A program made the position numbers and the translations under genes. A DNA stretch of 64,000 bases. Source: Cardinalis cardinalis. Taxonomy: Eukaryota > Chordata > Aves > Passeriformes > Cardinalidae. Below, one piece after another: positions 48,950-61,276 of the stretch. The DNA is taken from contig JACDOX010000013.1 of assembly GCA_014549065.1 (NCBI GenBank), positions 4,574,370-4,638,369 of the forward strand, written 5' to 3'. The first letter of the stretch is position 1. Each line of letters starts with the position of its first letter. The notes under the pieces are model-generated. The model was not told the DNA's origin. It made no database searches and saw nothing but the letters and a program-made list of their open reading frames with translations.

Positions 48950-49627
48950 TTGCTACTGTGATAAAACTAAAATTGACTATAAATCAAGCTTTCAAACAAG
49001 TTTAGGTTCTGTTGAGGAATGATTCCTTTTGCATGGCTTCACAAGTCAAATTGAGGCATTATAGTTTTGAAGTGTTTTTAAACCAGGCTCTGTGTAAAGT
49101 CTCTAAGGCAACAGCCATCTCTGCCAGAGCACTGTAGTTGAGGTAAAAACAAAAGGCTCTCCAGAGATGCCTGTGTGTCCCCAGAGACTACCTGTGAAGT
49201 CTAGAGGAGTATGTTTAATTACCTCAATGGGACTGGAGGAATGGCGGTGTTTAGTGCAGGTATCTAATGACATGCTGGTCCTGAGAGGCAGGTAGTAGAT
49301 CTGTGATGCCTGTTCATTTCTTTATATGTCAAAGAACTTTAAAACAAGGTAAGATTTCTGTGAGCCCCACTGTGATTGTATTAGTGTAGCCAGTATGGCC
49401 TGAGCCCTGTGGCATTTATTTTTTGAATGCTACAAATAACTTCACTACATATATTATTACAGGGCACAGCTATGGGCTATGTCAATTAACATTGTCTCAG
49501 ACCATCTCATTCATGAAGTAGGGCTTGGTCCCGGGAGTGGTGAATGAAGCCGCTATTTGAGGGATGGACTGCATTTTTTGGATCTGATCTGAGCCATCCA
49601 TGCTCTTTACAATGAGGAGGAGATGTG

Positions 49628-49756
49628 GGTCTGGGGTTTTTTTTATTTAGTTTTAGTTGTATTTGGGGTTTTGGGGGGCCATGTGCATGTGTGGAGTTTT
49701 TTTTGTTGCGTGGGTTGGTTTCGTTTTGTTTGTTTGGGGTGGTTTTTTTCTAATGT
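49628..49756 (+). repeat. T/G-rich low-complexity tract
   Basis: Long T-runs and G-runs (including GGGG words) extend for about 130 bp on the plus strand. Confidence 0.8.
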
Positions 49757-50026
49757 GTTTGTGACTGCAGCTCTCTTCAGAGAGCAGCAGGCACAACCTT
49801 CCCAGGATTTCTTCTGGGAAGGCAATGAGGAAGCNCAGAGAAGGAGATGAAAACAATTCTTATCTCTATTTGCTGCTCCTGTTGTTTGGCACATGCAGAA
49901 TGTGTCACGGAGATTGTTTACAAAAAANTGATTTGTTAATTGGACTCTGGTGATGGTTGTTTTGATTGATTGACCAGTTGGGTCGAAGCTGTGTTGTNAC
50001 TGTCTGAAAGGGTCACAAGTTTTTCT

Positions 50027-50095
50027 TTAGTATACTTTAGTATAGAGTATAGTAAGGTATTAGTATATAGTGTAATACAGTATAGCTTAATAAAA
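50027..50095 (+). repeat. Degenerate AGTATA repeat
   Basis: Seven or so AGTATA/TAGTATA-like words in about 70 bp with variable spacing, ending near AATAAAAC. Confidence 0.65.
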
Positions 50096-53000
50096 CAATT
50101 GTTCAGCCTTCTGAATCATGGAGTCAATGCACGTTATTCCCCAGCTGGGGGTTGCCTTGAGACAGTATGTGTTTCAGATGAAGACAGTGAAGTTGGGTCT
50201 TAGATTTGATTGCTGTTCATGCACTTTGTAAATGCTGCCCTTTTGTCACATTTTGCAACTAAATAAATACCTTTTTNACATAAATTATATCCTCATGATG
50301 TAGACTGGTCTGCTTTGTGAAATATCTCATTAAAAAACCTGAGCTGTATTACAGGCTAATAGCATGGAAGATGGTTACTTGGTAATCATTGGTTATGTTG
50401 ATATTTTTACTGAGAAGTAACATAAAGTAGGAAAATACNTTAGAGATGTTTATTACTTTGCTCTTCTCCACAGAAAATCAGTTTAAAACTTGATGTTAAA
50501 TAAGAAAATAGAATGGAAAAAAACCTGGCATCAGCAACATTTAATGCAGCACAGAGGACCAGTGGTCAGTGAAACCTTGTATTAACTTGCTCTTTTTAAG
50601 GGTATTTATTCAATCTTTACCAGGCCTTCCAGCCTTGCAGAGAAGCATTGGGCTGGAAGGGAATGTTGCTCCATTTGAAACAGCTATCTACAGAGTGTAA
50701 GTACATTNTAACTGCATTGATAGTTCCATTATCACAGCGTGAGTCTATCAGACTTGGTGAGGTTGCTAAGTAATCAGTCAATTGCAGGTTTTTCTTAAGC
50801 AGGGCTCTGGAAAATAAAAGGAATACTGTATGGAAAAGTATTTCTCTTGGTGTTTATTTCCAGTGGTGGAACTTATTTTAGTAAAATACTGGCATATTTT
50901 ATTCAAAGATGGAACTGTATGGTAAATCCACACTTACAATACTGATGCTTTAATGTGAGGCTCTGCCATACTGAATAGCGCTAATGCACAAGGTTGCTTC
51001 AAGATGCAAAAGAAAAATGGATAAGAGGAAAATAGAGATGCAAATCTGATGGCATGAGAGAATGGTATCTATCACATTTGAAGCAGGTCATCTGTAGCAA
51101 TAAACTGCTAGTTTCAAAACTGATACCTTTACAGATATAATGATGGTTCAGAAAATAGCTGCCATATCAAACAGGAGTCAGATTGTCCATTACTGCAACA
51201 GCAGGATCACCTTTACAATTGCCTGTTGCAAGGTGTCATTAAAAAGATTAGTTGAATCGTTGGGCGATCTGAACACTGATGCCAACACGTGAAAAATGCA
51301 ATCTAGAGCAATTTTATTTCCTGTGGAGTATTTCTGGTCTTAATATCACCAGACNTTTGCAGTTTGGAAAGCTGGATTTCAAACCTGTCTGGTAAACCTT
51401 AATTTCATAAGTTTTTATTAGAAATTTTGAAGTATTCTTTTGTGATCATTGAATCTTAAGACAACAGAAAAACCTGGTAAATCTGTTAATCCTATCTTTG
51501 TTAACCTTAATTTAATCTAAAAAAGTACAACTTTGTACAAGTAGACTGCAAGAACTAGCCAAATATGAGGAAAAATAATCAGGAGTCAAAAGAATTGAGA
51601 AAGAAAAATCTTAGAGGGATATTNTTTAGAATATTTGCTATTCCAGCTAATAAAACATCTTAAAATAATGTTAGCTTTTGATTTGGTTATATGCATTCAT
51701 CTGCAAGAACCTAAGACTTGCTAGCAGAGGCTCCTTAGGGAACAAGGAGATCCAAGAAGTGAGGGTTTCTGTGGCCTTGGTCTGCTAAGATACTTGGAGT
51801 CTACTCACTTAATGGTCTGTTCAAGCTATAGTAATATCTGTTTATATTGCATATTTACAATGGGTATTCACCAAGTGAGATTGGTCATTGTAGCTTCTCT
51901 CCACAGTGAGAAGATGGAGATCATATCCTCCAGATATGTGTTAGAGGAGCTAAGTTTATCCTTCTCATTGACCTTTTTAGGGGGCCTCAGGAAACATGCT
52001 CTAACAGCAGAATTGCTGAGGTAGGTCCCTTCTCCATTACAGCAGTAGGTGCTTGGTGTTGTTTGAGTCTGAGTGAACAGGAACTTTTTAGAAATTAGGG
52101 TTGTTCCTGGAGTGGGTTATGGGAAGAGCTTGTTTGGGGATTGACCTGTTTTTCCCATGTTTCTATAGCATTTGAGTGTGGATATCAGGAGCAGAACTGT
52201 TACTCAGATTTTGGATTCACAGCTGCAGTTTTGCCACAACTGGTAGTGCAGACTCAGTCTTGAACAGTCTCGGTGCATCTTGATCGAGACAAAGATGTGT
52301 ATGAACATCTCTGCCTTTAGTTCTCTGACTACACATAACCTTCCTGTAGCCCTGCTGCTGTATCCTTAAGAGATAAAAGTTCCAGGAGGTACAGCTGAGC
52401 ACACTGTGAAGTTGAGGGTGTGATNTAGGTACCGGACACGTGTTTTCTTTGAAGTGCCTCAAGAATCCAAGGTACTTCTGAATCCTGAGCTGCTTCCCAT
52501 TGTCCAAGCACAGACTTGTGAAGAACACGAGTATGGGTAGTTAAGGTGCTTTTTCGAGTGGACAGCATCTGTGTTTCTGCCTTTCTAAACTGTCTGTGGA
52601 TCTTATAGTGTATGCTGGAACTTGCAAAGGGAACAATGATTTAATAAGAACTGATAGTGTGATTCTTCCAGCTGTCCCTGAAAGGATATTTAGGGGCCTC
52701 ATATTCTTAGACAAACACTAAATTAATTACAGTACTAAACTAGAAGTAAAGCCCATGTAAAATTTGCTACATTTTTTGCATAATTAAAAAACAATCAGCA
52801 TGTAAAATTGTTAGTGGTAGCTTCTGTTTACACTTGTGATCTAAGTTAATAGTGTATATCTATTTTTAATACAGCACTACAGCAATGTTTACTGCTTTAA
52901 AAAGAAAGGAAAATGTGAAATTAAAAAATGAAGGATTCATAAAGATAAATGCTGCAATATGGTAGAATTTTCAAGGGAGGTGAGTGTAAGGATCAACCTT

Positions 53001-56000
53001 TAAATCCATTTAAGGGTTGAGAAGAAATATACATATCAGACAATATTGTTATTACTACTTCATAAAATTTGGCAGGAGCCCTGATGCATCTTCCTTGTAT
53101 AAAAACACTTCACTGCCCTGCGGTTCAGATCATTTGGCTGCTGTAAAATAAGAAGTTCAAATCATTTGCCTCCTCTTTATTTTATTTGCATCTTTGTTTA
53201 GAATCAAGCTGTGCATGTGTGAAAAGAGGAGTTGAAGGGGATTGTGTCACTTTAAAATTCATTAATAAATAATGAATGCATTGATATTTTATGAATAATC
53301 TCTCCCAGCAAATTTTTGGTACAGTGTAGGGGAATTGCATACTCAAGTGTTTNAGTCTTAGACAACAGGTTTAGTTACTTCCACTTAAAAAGACTTAAGG
53401 ATATGTATATGTTGGTCTAAGATTTTTTTTTGTGGCAGATTCTGTAAGTTCTAAGAGTTTACAGCCATATGTTAAAAAAGTGAACAAAATGTACTGCAAC
53501 TTTCTATTTGTGTTCAGCAGCTGTCTTAAAACTGTTTTGATATCAAAAGAGCATCAAACCTAGAAGAGGTATTTTTCCTTGATATTGCTTATGGTAAAAA
53601 TGGCCTCTGAATATCAGTCCTTGACCTTGTGGACTCAAATACTTTGGACACAAATATGTGTATTATTTCCTTGTACAGTGAAATTTTGAACTCTGTCCTT
53701 GTTCTCACACATTTATTTTATTACAATGAGAGATTCCTGTGCTAGACAAATTATTTTTTCTATTTTCATGGCCATAACAGTGAAATAAGCAAACTGACAT
53801 TTGCATTTCTNATTTCTTGCATTACGAAGTTTTGATCCACCCTGCAGGCATCTGCCTTTTGGGTTGGGTGAAAGACATTTCAAGACTCAATTGCTAAAAG
53901 TAGACTTGTAAAACTTTTGCAACTAAACATGGAGGCTTCAATGCCCTGTCCAGAAGACAGGAACTTTCCCAATTTATTGTTGATTTTTCTAATTGTATTG
54001 AAAATGCAACTAAACACAATAACATAGGAGACATTAAAATGTGCTGTTTATTGTAAAGTGGAACCTTTAAAAATATAAATTCACCCTCATCCATCAAAAA
54101 ATCTCGGAAAGTCTTGTGGTTGCATTGCTAGCACTAGATGAGTATTTTGTGGAACTTTGCATGAATTAAAATCCAGGCAAATGAAAAGAATAGTACNTGA
54201 GTTCAAGATGGTTGGTCTGAGGATTTTATTTTATTTCTGGAACCTGTTTTGTTGGAAATTGTGAAAACTGAGAGCTTAATGGAAGTTCATACTTCATTTT
54301 TTATTTAAGTCACTACCCAAAATATTTAAGTTGCTACTAATTATGACAATATACACTTTGGAGGGTATATTCAACCTATGTCCTATCTTCTTTGTTCCGC
54401 TTTTTAACACTGGGATAAGACCAGATGTAGTAATGACTTACTAGTGATACTCTGTTCTCCTGGAATACCTCTTTAACCCATCTAGTGCTGTCTCCCAATA
54501 GAGGTGGGGAGTAAATTTAGGAAGTACTGTGACAATCCTTATTTCATTTGTGAGTGAATGGGTAACTGTAAACCTGCATAGAACAGTGACCTCATTACTC
54601 CAAATTCATTCAGAAATTAGTTTTTGCTAATAAAATTAAAAAATTCCTATCATGAGTGGTCGTCTTGTAAAATGTATACAAACTTAGAAATGCATTTGCC
54701 AAGGATTATAGAATACACATGATTTAGAGTAGATCACCTACTTCTTGAGCCATTGTTTCCTATAAATAGTTGTAAAATATAAGAAACTGTTTATGATGTG
54801 ATGTTACATATATTTAGGAAACAAAATATGTGAACATAAAAGATACTGTATTTAGACTGCATGTATGTAAATCATCATGGGTAGAGATTTTTAATTTTAA
54901 AGGCTTAGTAATTTAACCTACAGGAAGCAGAGATGGAGTCTTAAATTCAGTGGGAGTTCCAGTTCTTAAAAATATTTCTTTACTGCCTCTGGAGCAAAAG
55001 AGCAACCTAGTTCTATTTTTAGGTTTATCCATAGTAAGGATAGAAACACTACTCTGTATGTAAGCTTCTAGTGGATTGCTACCATGAGTGTGTTTAGTAA
55101 AAGACATGTAAAATCATGTAAAAAGAGATGAAAGGTATGGTCAGAAATCTTAGCTGAAAGGCATTTTTAACACTGCATGGGTTCATTTCCTTTACTGTTG
55201 CTATCTTGCAGGTACTTAGCATTTATAGACATCATACCCTTGTAATTGAACTTGCATGAATCATTTATTTACTACACTGCACTTACGGGTAATATATGTC
55301 AAGGGAGTTCATTTTTTATTATAGCTGATGGAGCCATTATGATGTCATAATATATACAAGGGTAGAGATACAGCTTGGGCAGAACTTCTGTCTCCTACAT
55401 CTGGGAAACTCAACACTCTCTCCATTTCTGTTTTCAAAGCAGAAGTGCAAGTTTTGATGTTGTAGTATTCTTCTAACCCTTCACAGCAGCTTTTTGGGCA
55501 GAGTAAAGAATAAAGTTATCCTAGATATGGCAGTGATAGTACCTGTAGTTAATTTGGAATGAAAAAGAAAAAAAAAAGAGGAATGGGCACATTCAGGGGG
55601 AATAAAGGGTTTGGTGCCTAAGAGTAATATCTTTATGTTAGCCAAATCTCTGAAGAAGCATTTCCATAAGAACACCANATACCTCTCTCAGAATGCTTTT
55701 AAGAAGTTTATTTTTGAGTTGTGGCTACTTTGTCCAGAGTAGCCCAGTGCTATTTGAGTTGCTTAATCAGATGCATCCTTTCAGCACTCAAACTAAACAG
55801 CCAGAAAAAAAACCTGTTTTCTTTTGTCTTCATGAGAACTGTATTTCACAAGTTAGGATTTGCTGACTCAAATTTAAAAGCTTTTTTTCTAGACTGGCAT
55901 AGAAGAAAATCTAAATAGGAACTCTTATCAATAATATGATTTGAATAATCCTAGCTTTGAGCTCCATCTCTTTTTGGAGGAAAGCTTGCCTGCTCTGTTT

Positions 56001-59000
56001 AGTTATTTAGTAGTCTGTATTTCAGTAAAATTTAAACCTTACGAGGAANAAGCTCCCAATTTGAAACAAAAACTCTACATTCTCAAGAATCTATGATGCT
56101 CCTACCAGAATACAGGTGTCTGTGCTGTGCACTGTTACAGAAACATATCTATTTCTCTGTGCATGTAGTGGTAACATCTTGATGTTTGTTTCAAGTCTGT
56201 AGTTGTCTAATATNTTTTTTTAATAAAACCTATAATGTTTTCTACTGAACAGCAGCAAAAAAATTAANAGCTATATAGATATGTGTTTAACAGAGTGTTT
56301 TGGTGCAAGTCTAATAGGGAATCTGAACAGTATTTATGATGACTGTGTTACATTCCAAAAATGCATCTTCTCAGTAACAANAGTAGATTTGGAAGCAGAA
56401 ACAGACAATCCTTTTAGGAAGTTTTGATGAAAGTATGAGTTGGATAAAATTCTGTGTATCTGGAGAGGGAGTCTAATAAGAAAGAAATGTCTGACTTCTT
56501 AGATTTAGGAGACACTTAGGCCTTTCACTTATTTATTACCAGAGCTTAACCCCAATAAATATGTAGAATTAAAAGAAATATTTTAGTGCTATTTTAAAAG
56601 GGAAAAGTCTAAAAAAATCCTTCAGCTCTGTTTTTCTTTTTNAAGTAATATGTTAGTTAACCCACTAGGTATGCTAATAATTTATAAGAAGGGGATTAAC
56701 ACATCATCTGAGAAGACGAGGTCAAGTAAGTAATTACTTGATTTCACTAACAATCAAATCATGCCCATAGGATATTTGTAACCATTAGTTATTTCCAATT
56801 TCAGCTTTGATTATTTTTCTCTTTTATTTATTGTAGATAACTATGCTAAAATTTCACTGACAGTGTGTCTGAAGGAAAAATAAAAGCTGTTTTTTCTCCA
56901 GAGGGAGGCTAAATCTCTTCTAAAATTTAAACCAGATCAATCAGGTGGTTTCATCAGTAAATATGNGCCATCTTCTGCAGTGCTGCCTGTGACCCACAAC
57001 TTCAGAAAGAATGAGCTCACTCTGAGGTAGACAAAACACATTTGAGTTATGTTCTCTTTTAAAAGGAAAGGTTCCTTCTAATTTATTGAGGCAAGAGATA
57101 ATTAATTCTCAGATTCAATACAAGGATCCATAGAATTCCAGTCCATTTTTAGATCCCCAAATAAGGCTTAAAACTAGAAACTAAGAAAGTAACAGGGTTT
57201 TTGTAAACAAAATCAGACCTATTCAAAAGTGGTCTGCAGATGGTCTCTAGCTATCACATTAACAAAAAATAAAACCATAAAATAATTTCTCATTTCATTT
57301 TTTTTCCACCCTCCAGGGGGAAAGCAGGAGCATCATTTTTCTGTCCCTTCCTTCCTTTCAGTCTTATGGGGAGCTACAGTCTTCTAGGTGATGACACTGC
57401 CAAACTGTGTTTACACATAGCTGAGCATCTTGATTGCAAAACAGTGCAGCTCTTATGACTGCAAACTTCACACTTCTCTTTCCATCTGTCTTGTCTTTTT
57501 GCCTGCATCAGTGCCATTGCATGCCAGGTTCCTGTGTTGGTTTGTTTTATCAGCTTAATGGGACAGGTTGTAGTGTGGGCACTCTGAGTCTCCAGACTAA
57601 AGGTCTAAAGGTAATTCCTCCTGCTGCCATAATTTTCTGTAAGGTAGAAATATACAGAGGTTGCTTCTTATTTGTGAGGACTACGAAGCAAAGTCAACTA
57701 GCAGATCTTTGCCAGGCTTGTCGTTCTAATTTCACTTTTATAAGCCTGGAAAAGCACACTTTAGACATTTTGGGAGACTTTTCTTGCTCAGCAGCACCTT
57801 CCTAACTCCACATTTTATTTGCANAACACTAGCTGCATGTTTTCTGTGTCACTCATATTTCATTTTGATGGAACAACAGGATGAGGGAAGATACAGGCTA
57901 GGCTGGAAAATCAAGGTCAGTAATTCACAGTATTCCTAGAAAACCTTATAACAGAAAATTGTCTTCTATATATGGACCCAGATTGTTTGGCTCCTTTTTG
58001 CCTCTTCTTTTGGTGTCCTTCTTATTGATGTGAAGTGTGGGAANAACAGTGTACCTACAAATTTTTCTCTCAAATGGAGTGGTTGGCAAGTATGAAAAAT
58101 CTGAAAAATTGTATGCAAAACATCATAATTTCACTCTAATTTAAAAGGTTCTTCAAATAATATGCATAGCCTGGATAATTTAACATGATTCTGAATTGAG
58201 CTTTATGTGTAGGAACTGAAGTTTCATCAGACTTGTGCATGTTCAATGTGTATAGGTTCTCCTCCTCTCCCCCATTTTTAATTACCCATCCAATTGTTTT
58301 TAGCAGTCAATTCTCTGTGTAGTTTATGGCAGTAAATTATATCGGCAGTCGTTGTTTTGCTGTGCAATAAGCTATTGCTAATTGGCATTTCCTCTTTAAT
58401 AGACTCTGTTAAGAATTATGTTAAAATAATTGCTGCCAGAAAGCGCAGTACGGAACTCTTAATTACTGGCTAACAGTTCTGTCCTTCAGATCCTTCCTCC
58501 AAGCTATGCTTTCATAGAGCATGTGCTTTTAATTTGAATTCAGCTCCATGAGACTCAGGAGAATCTATTGTCTATCAAAGCCAAACTCGTAATAACGAAG
58601 GATTTGTCACAGCAGATCAGACACCAGGTCTCTGTAGTCTGGTGCCATGCCTCTGGCAGTGGCTATTTCTTGATATTTTAAAAGAAGGTAAATCTCTTCC
58701 CAAAAGGCTAATGCATGTTACCCCTTTGCATGACATTGCACATTTCTTTCTAAACCTTGCAATTCATTGTCTTTTACCCTGCAGCATAAGATTTGATTAC
58801 CCTTATTGTCTTACCTGGCATAGCTACAAATGTTATTATCAGTCATAAAATTATGCAGTTCTTTTTAAAATGTAGCTATGGTTTTTATCTCGATGACCTG
58901 ATTTGACAGCCAGTTCCATTGACTATGTAAGAGAGATGTTTTTATATATTGCTTCTGCATTTACTGTTCTTTCATTTAAAACTCCTTTCATTTTATGGAA

Positions 59001-59599
59001 TAGAGAAAAAAAGTGGAACCTGATCAGATTTTAATATATCCTATCTAATTATGAATATCTGCATGAAATTCTTTCTACGTATCATATAATTTTGGCAGCT
59101 ATAAAATTCTGAAAGCAGTTAATTGTTTTATTCCAGTTGTTTTCCTGGGTTTTTTTTTTTTTGTCCTGAACACACTAATAGACATTCAAATGTACCCAGT
59201 GTATGATATGAGGCCTATATTTTTAAATTTTACATCACTCACTTTCCCTCATGGTGTGAAAAAATTTAATAAAAGAAAAAGAATGGTCTTCTGAAGAATT
59301 TTGCTTTTAAGTTAATGACTGTGGAATAATTGTAGATTTTAGACAGTTAAATTTGAAGATCCTTCAGTCTTTTCAACAGATCTTCAGAGTCTGAGTAATC
59401 AGGGTGTGGTATATTATGGGAATGACACAGAGTGTTTATGGACTTTATTTTTAATTTGCATCACCTTGTATCTGTTTAAATTTAGTCAATCCTTGTGACA
59501 GATTATTTTTCTTAGACGTTTCCTAGAAAAAGTGTNGTTTCATATATCCAGAGGCAAATGGAATAATTGAATGCTATATAGTATATGCAAAAAAACCCT

Positions 59600-60930
59600 T
59601 TCCCAGTCATCATAGGAGGATGAAATATTCGGAGGTGGAAGGGACCCACAAAGTTCATTTGAGGTCAACTCCTGGCCTGGCACAGGACAATCCCAAGAGT
59701 CACACCATGTTCCCAAGTATATTATCCAAACTCTTCCTGATCTCAGTTGGGCAGGTGCTGTGACCACTTCCCTNGGAAGCCTGTTCCAGTGCCCAGCCAC
59801 CCTTTGCATGAAAAAACTTTTCCTAATGTTCAATCTAAACCTCTCCTGACACAANCTCAGGCTGTTCCCTCAGGTCTTATCACCAGAGAGCAGATGACTG
59901 CCTGCCCCTTCACTTGCTTTTGTGAGGAAGTTGTAGCAGCTATGAGCTCCTCTTCTCCAGACTTAATAAGCCAGGTGACCTCAGCTGCTTCTCATATGGC
60001 TTCCCTACTAGACCCTTCACCAGCTTCATGGCCCTCCTTTGGACACACTCTAATTTCTTTATATCTGTCTTACATTGTGGCTCCCAAAACAGCCCCCAGC
60101 ACTCGAGGTGAGGCTGCCCCATCCCAGAGCAGAGCAGGACAATCCCCTCCCTTGCCCAGCTGGCCATGCTGTGCCTTATGTCCCCCAGGACAGGATTGGC
60201 CCTCCTGGCTGCCAGGGCACTGCTGACTCAAATTCAACTTTCCCTCAACCAGAACTCTCAGGTCCCTCTTGGCAGCTCTGCATTCCAGCATCTCTTTCCC
60301 TATTTGGTACATCCAGGGTTGTCTTGTCCCAGATGCAGAATCTGGTACATGTTTTTGTTGAACTTCATATGATTGGTGATTGCCCAGCTCTCTAATTTGT
60401 TGATGTCTCTCTGCTGGTTCTCACTGCTTTCACTTTTCTGTTTCAAAAAACTGTTTCACGGTGCTGTAGCGTATACTGAAACAGAGATCTGTTTCTCCTT
60501 ATTTATTTTTTTCATAATGAATTTTCATTTTACCACTTGTGGTATCATTGAAGGTGTTTTCTAGTATCATCTAGGTTCTTCAGCTACTTGAAGATTGTAA
60601 AACTTTCCAGAATTTAAAAACCCTGTAAACTTCTGCTACCACAGTTCCCAACTTGTTCAGTCCCATTTCCAAGTCATTAGTAAATAGTGCTCATCCAAAT
60701 AGCAGCCCCAGGAGCATTCACTCTGACATTTTCTTCATTTTGAGGGGCAGCCACTTGCCATTACTCATTGTTTCCTATCACTTAACAGTTTTTCAGTCAA
60801 TTCTATCACTCTGTCCCTTGCCCTGCAGTTATTTATTTTCCGTAAAAGACTCTAATGGAGGCAGTTTATGAAAATCTCATTGGAAGCTCAGGAAAATTAA
60901 GTGCCTTGGGTCATTTATTCTGCTATTTCA
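59600..60930 (-). mobile_element. CR1-type LINE, 3' half with RT end
   Basis: On the minus strand this runs from the reverse-transcriptase region to the 3' UTR of a CR1 element. From 60930 to 60560 it matches the RT-coding words of CR1/L3-type LINEs in reverse complement. At 60445-60310 it encodes the [10 protein letters not shown] and MKFNK motifs that precede LHLG. Then come LECVQRRAMKLVKG (about 60060) and the RFRLNIRKSFF...HWNRL end (about 59850-59770), followed by the 3' UTR. Ns, shifts and stops interrupt the frame, so it is a pseudogene copy. The right-hand part is more diverged and could belong to an older insertion. Confidence 0.88.
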
Positions 60931-61009
60931 GCAACTGTTTCCAAAAGAGCTCAGGAAGCCGATCTTTTGTTGTTGTTGCTAGTGAGGTCGGTCTGAAGAT
61001 AGCTCAGGT

Positions 61010-61170
61010 GATGCCGCGCTCCCCAAATCCTCGCCGGGGCGCGGGTGGCCGGCGCTGTCCGCGGTGCTGAACGGCCCTGCCCGGGAGGGACCGCGCGTCC
61101 TCCTCAGTGCCGGCGGGGTCGTGGTCCCGTGCGGTGTTCTGCGCTCCTGCTGAGCGCTTCTGCATCCTTC
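61010..61170. promoter_or_regulatory. CpG cluster, candidate promoter
   Basis: By hand count about 22 CpGs fall in 150 bp, in a window where CpG is otherwise rare. GC-rich words such as CCGGGGCGCGGG and CCGCGCG are present. The patch is shorter than a standard CpG island and has no TATA box. It may be the promoter of a plus-strand transcript that uses the donor at 61277, or a GC-rich repeat fragment. Confidence 0.4.
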
Positions 61171-61178
61171 CTGCACAG

Positions 61179-61276
61179 ACAGGCCAGCCCGGGCTGGCAG
61201 AAAGCTGGGCTAGCAGCAGAGTGCTACTTGAAGCTCAGCAGATGTGCCCATCAGCAGCAATGAAGTTACAAATAAG
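61179..61276 (+). other. Candidate exon (plus strand)
   Basis: A 98-bp block lies between CATCCTTCCTGCACAG and a strong AATAAG/GTGAGG donor. Frame 1 is open throughout (TGQPGLAESWASSRVLL at its start). Alternatively the acceptor is unused and the CpG cluster plus this block form a first exon ending at the same donor. No family is recognised, and it may be a non-coding RNA exon. Confidence 0.33.

Larger units (their letters stand above)
44626..59599. other. Long non-coding stretch
   Basis: About 15 kb of AT-rich, mostly unique DNA. It holds a T/G tract (49628-49756), an AGTATA-type repeat (50027-50095), a 141-codon charged minus-strand frame (48524-48949) and a 123-codon plus-strand frame (57434-57805). 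Exon-like minus-strand blocks at 49223-49309 and 54918-55078 have weak edges. A homeodomain-motif-rich stretch at 58290-58480 resembles a conserved non-coding element. Confidence 0.5.

Noticed and set aside
59747..60226. 159-codon plus-strand open frame
   Set aside because: It lies antisense to the CR1 reverse-transcriptase end; the minus strand carries the real coding signature.
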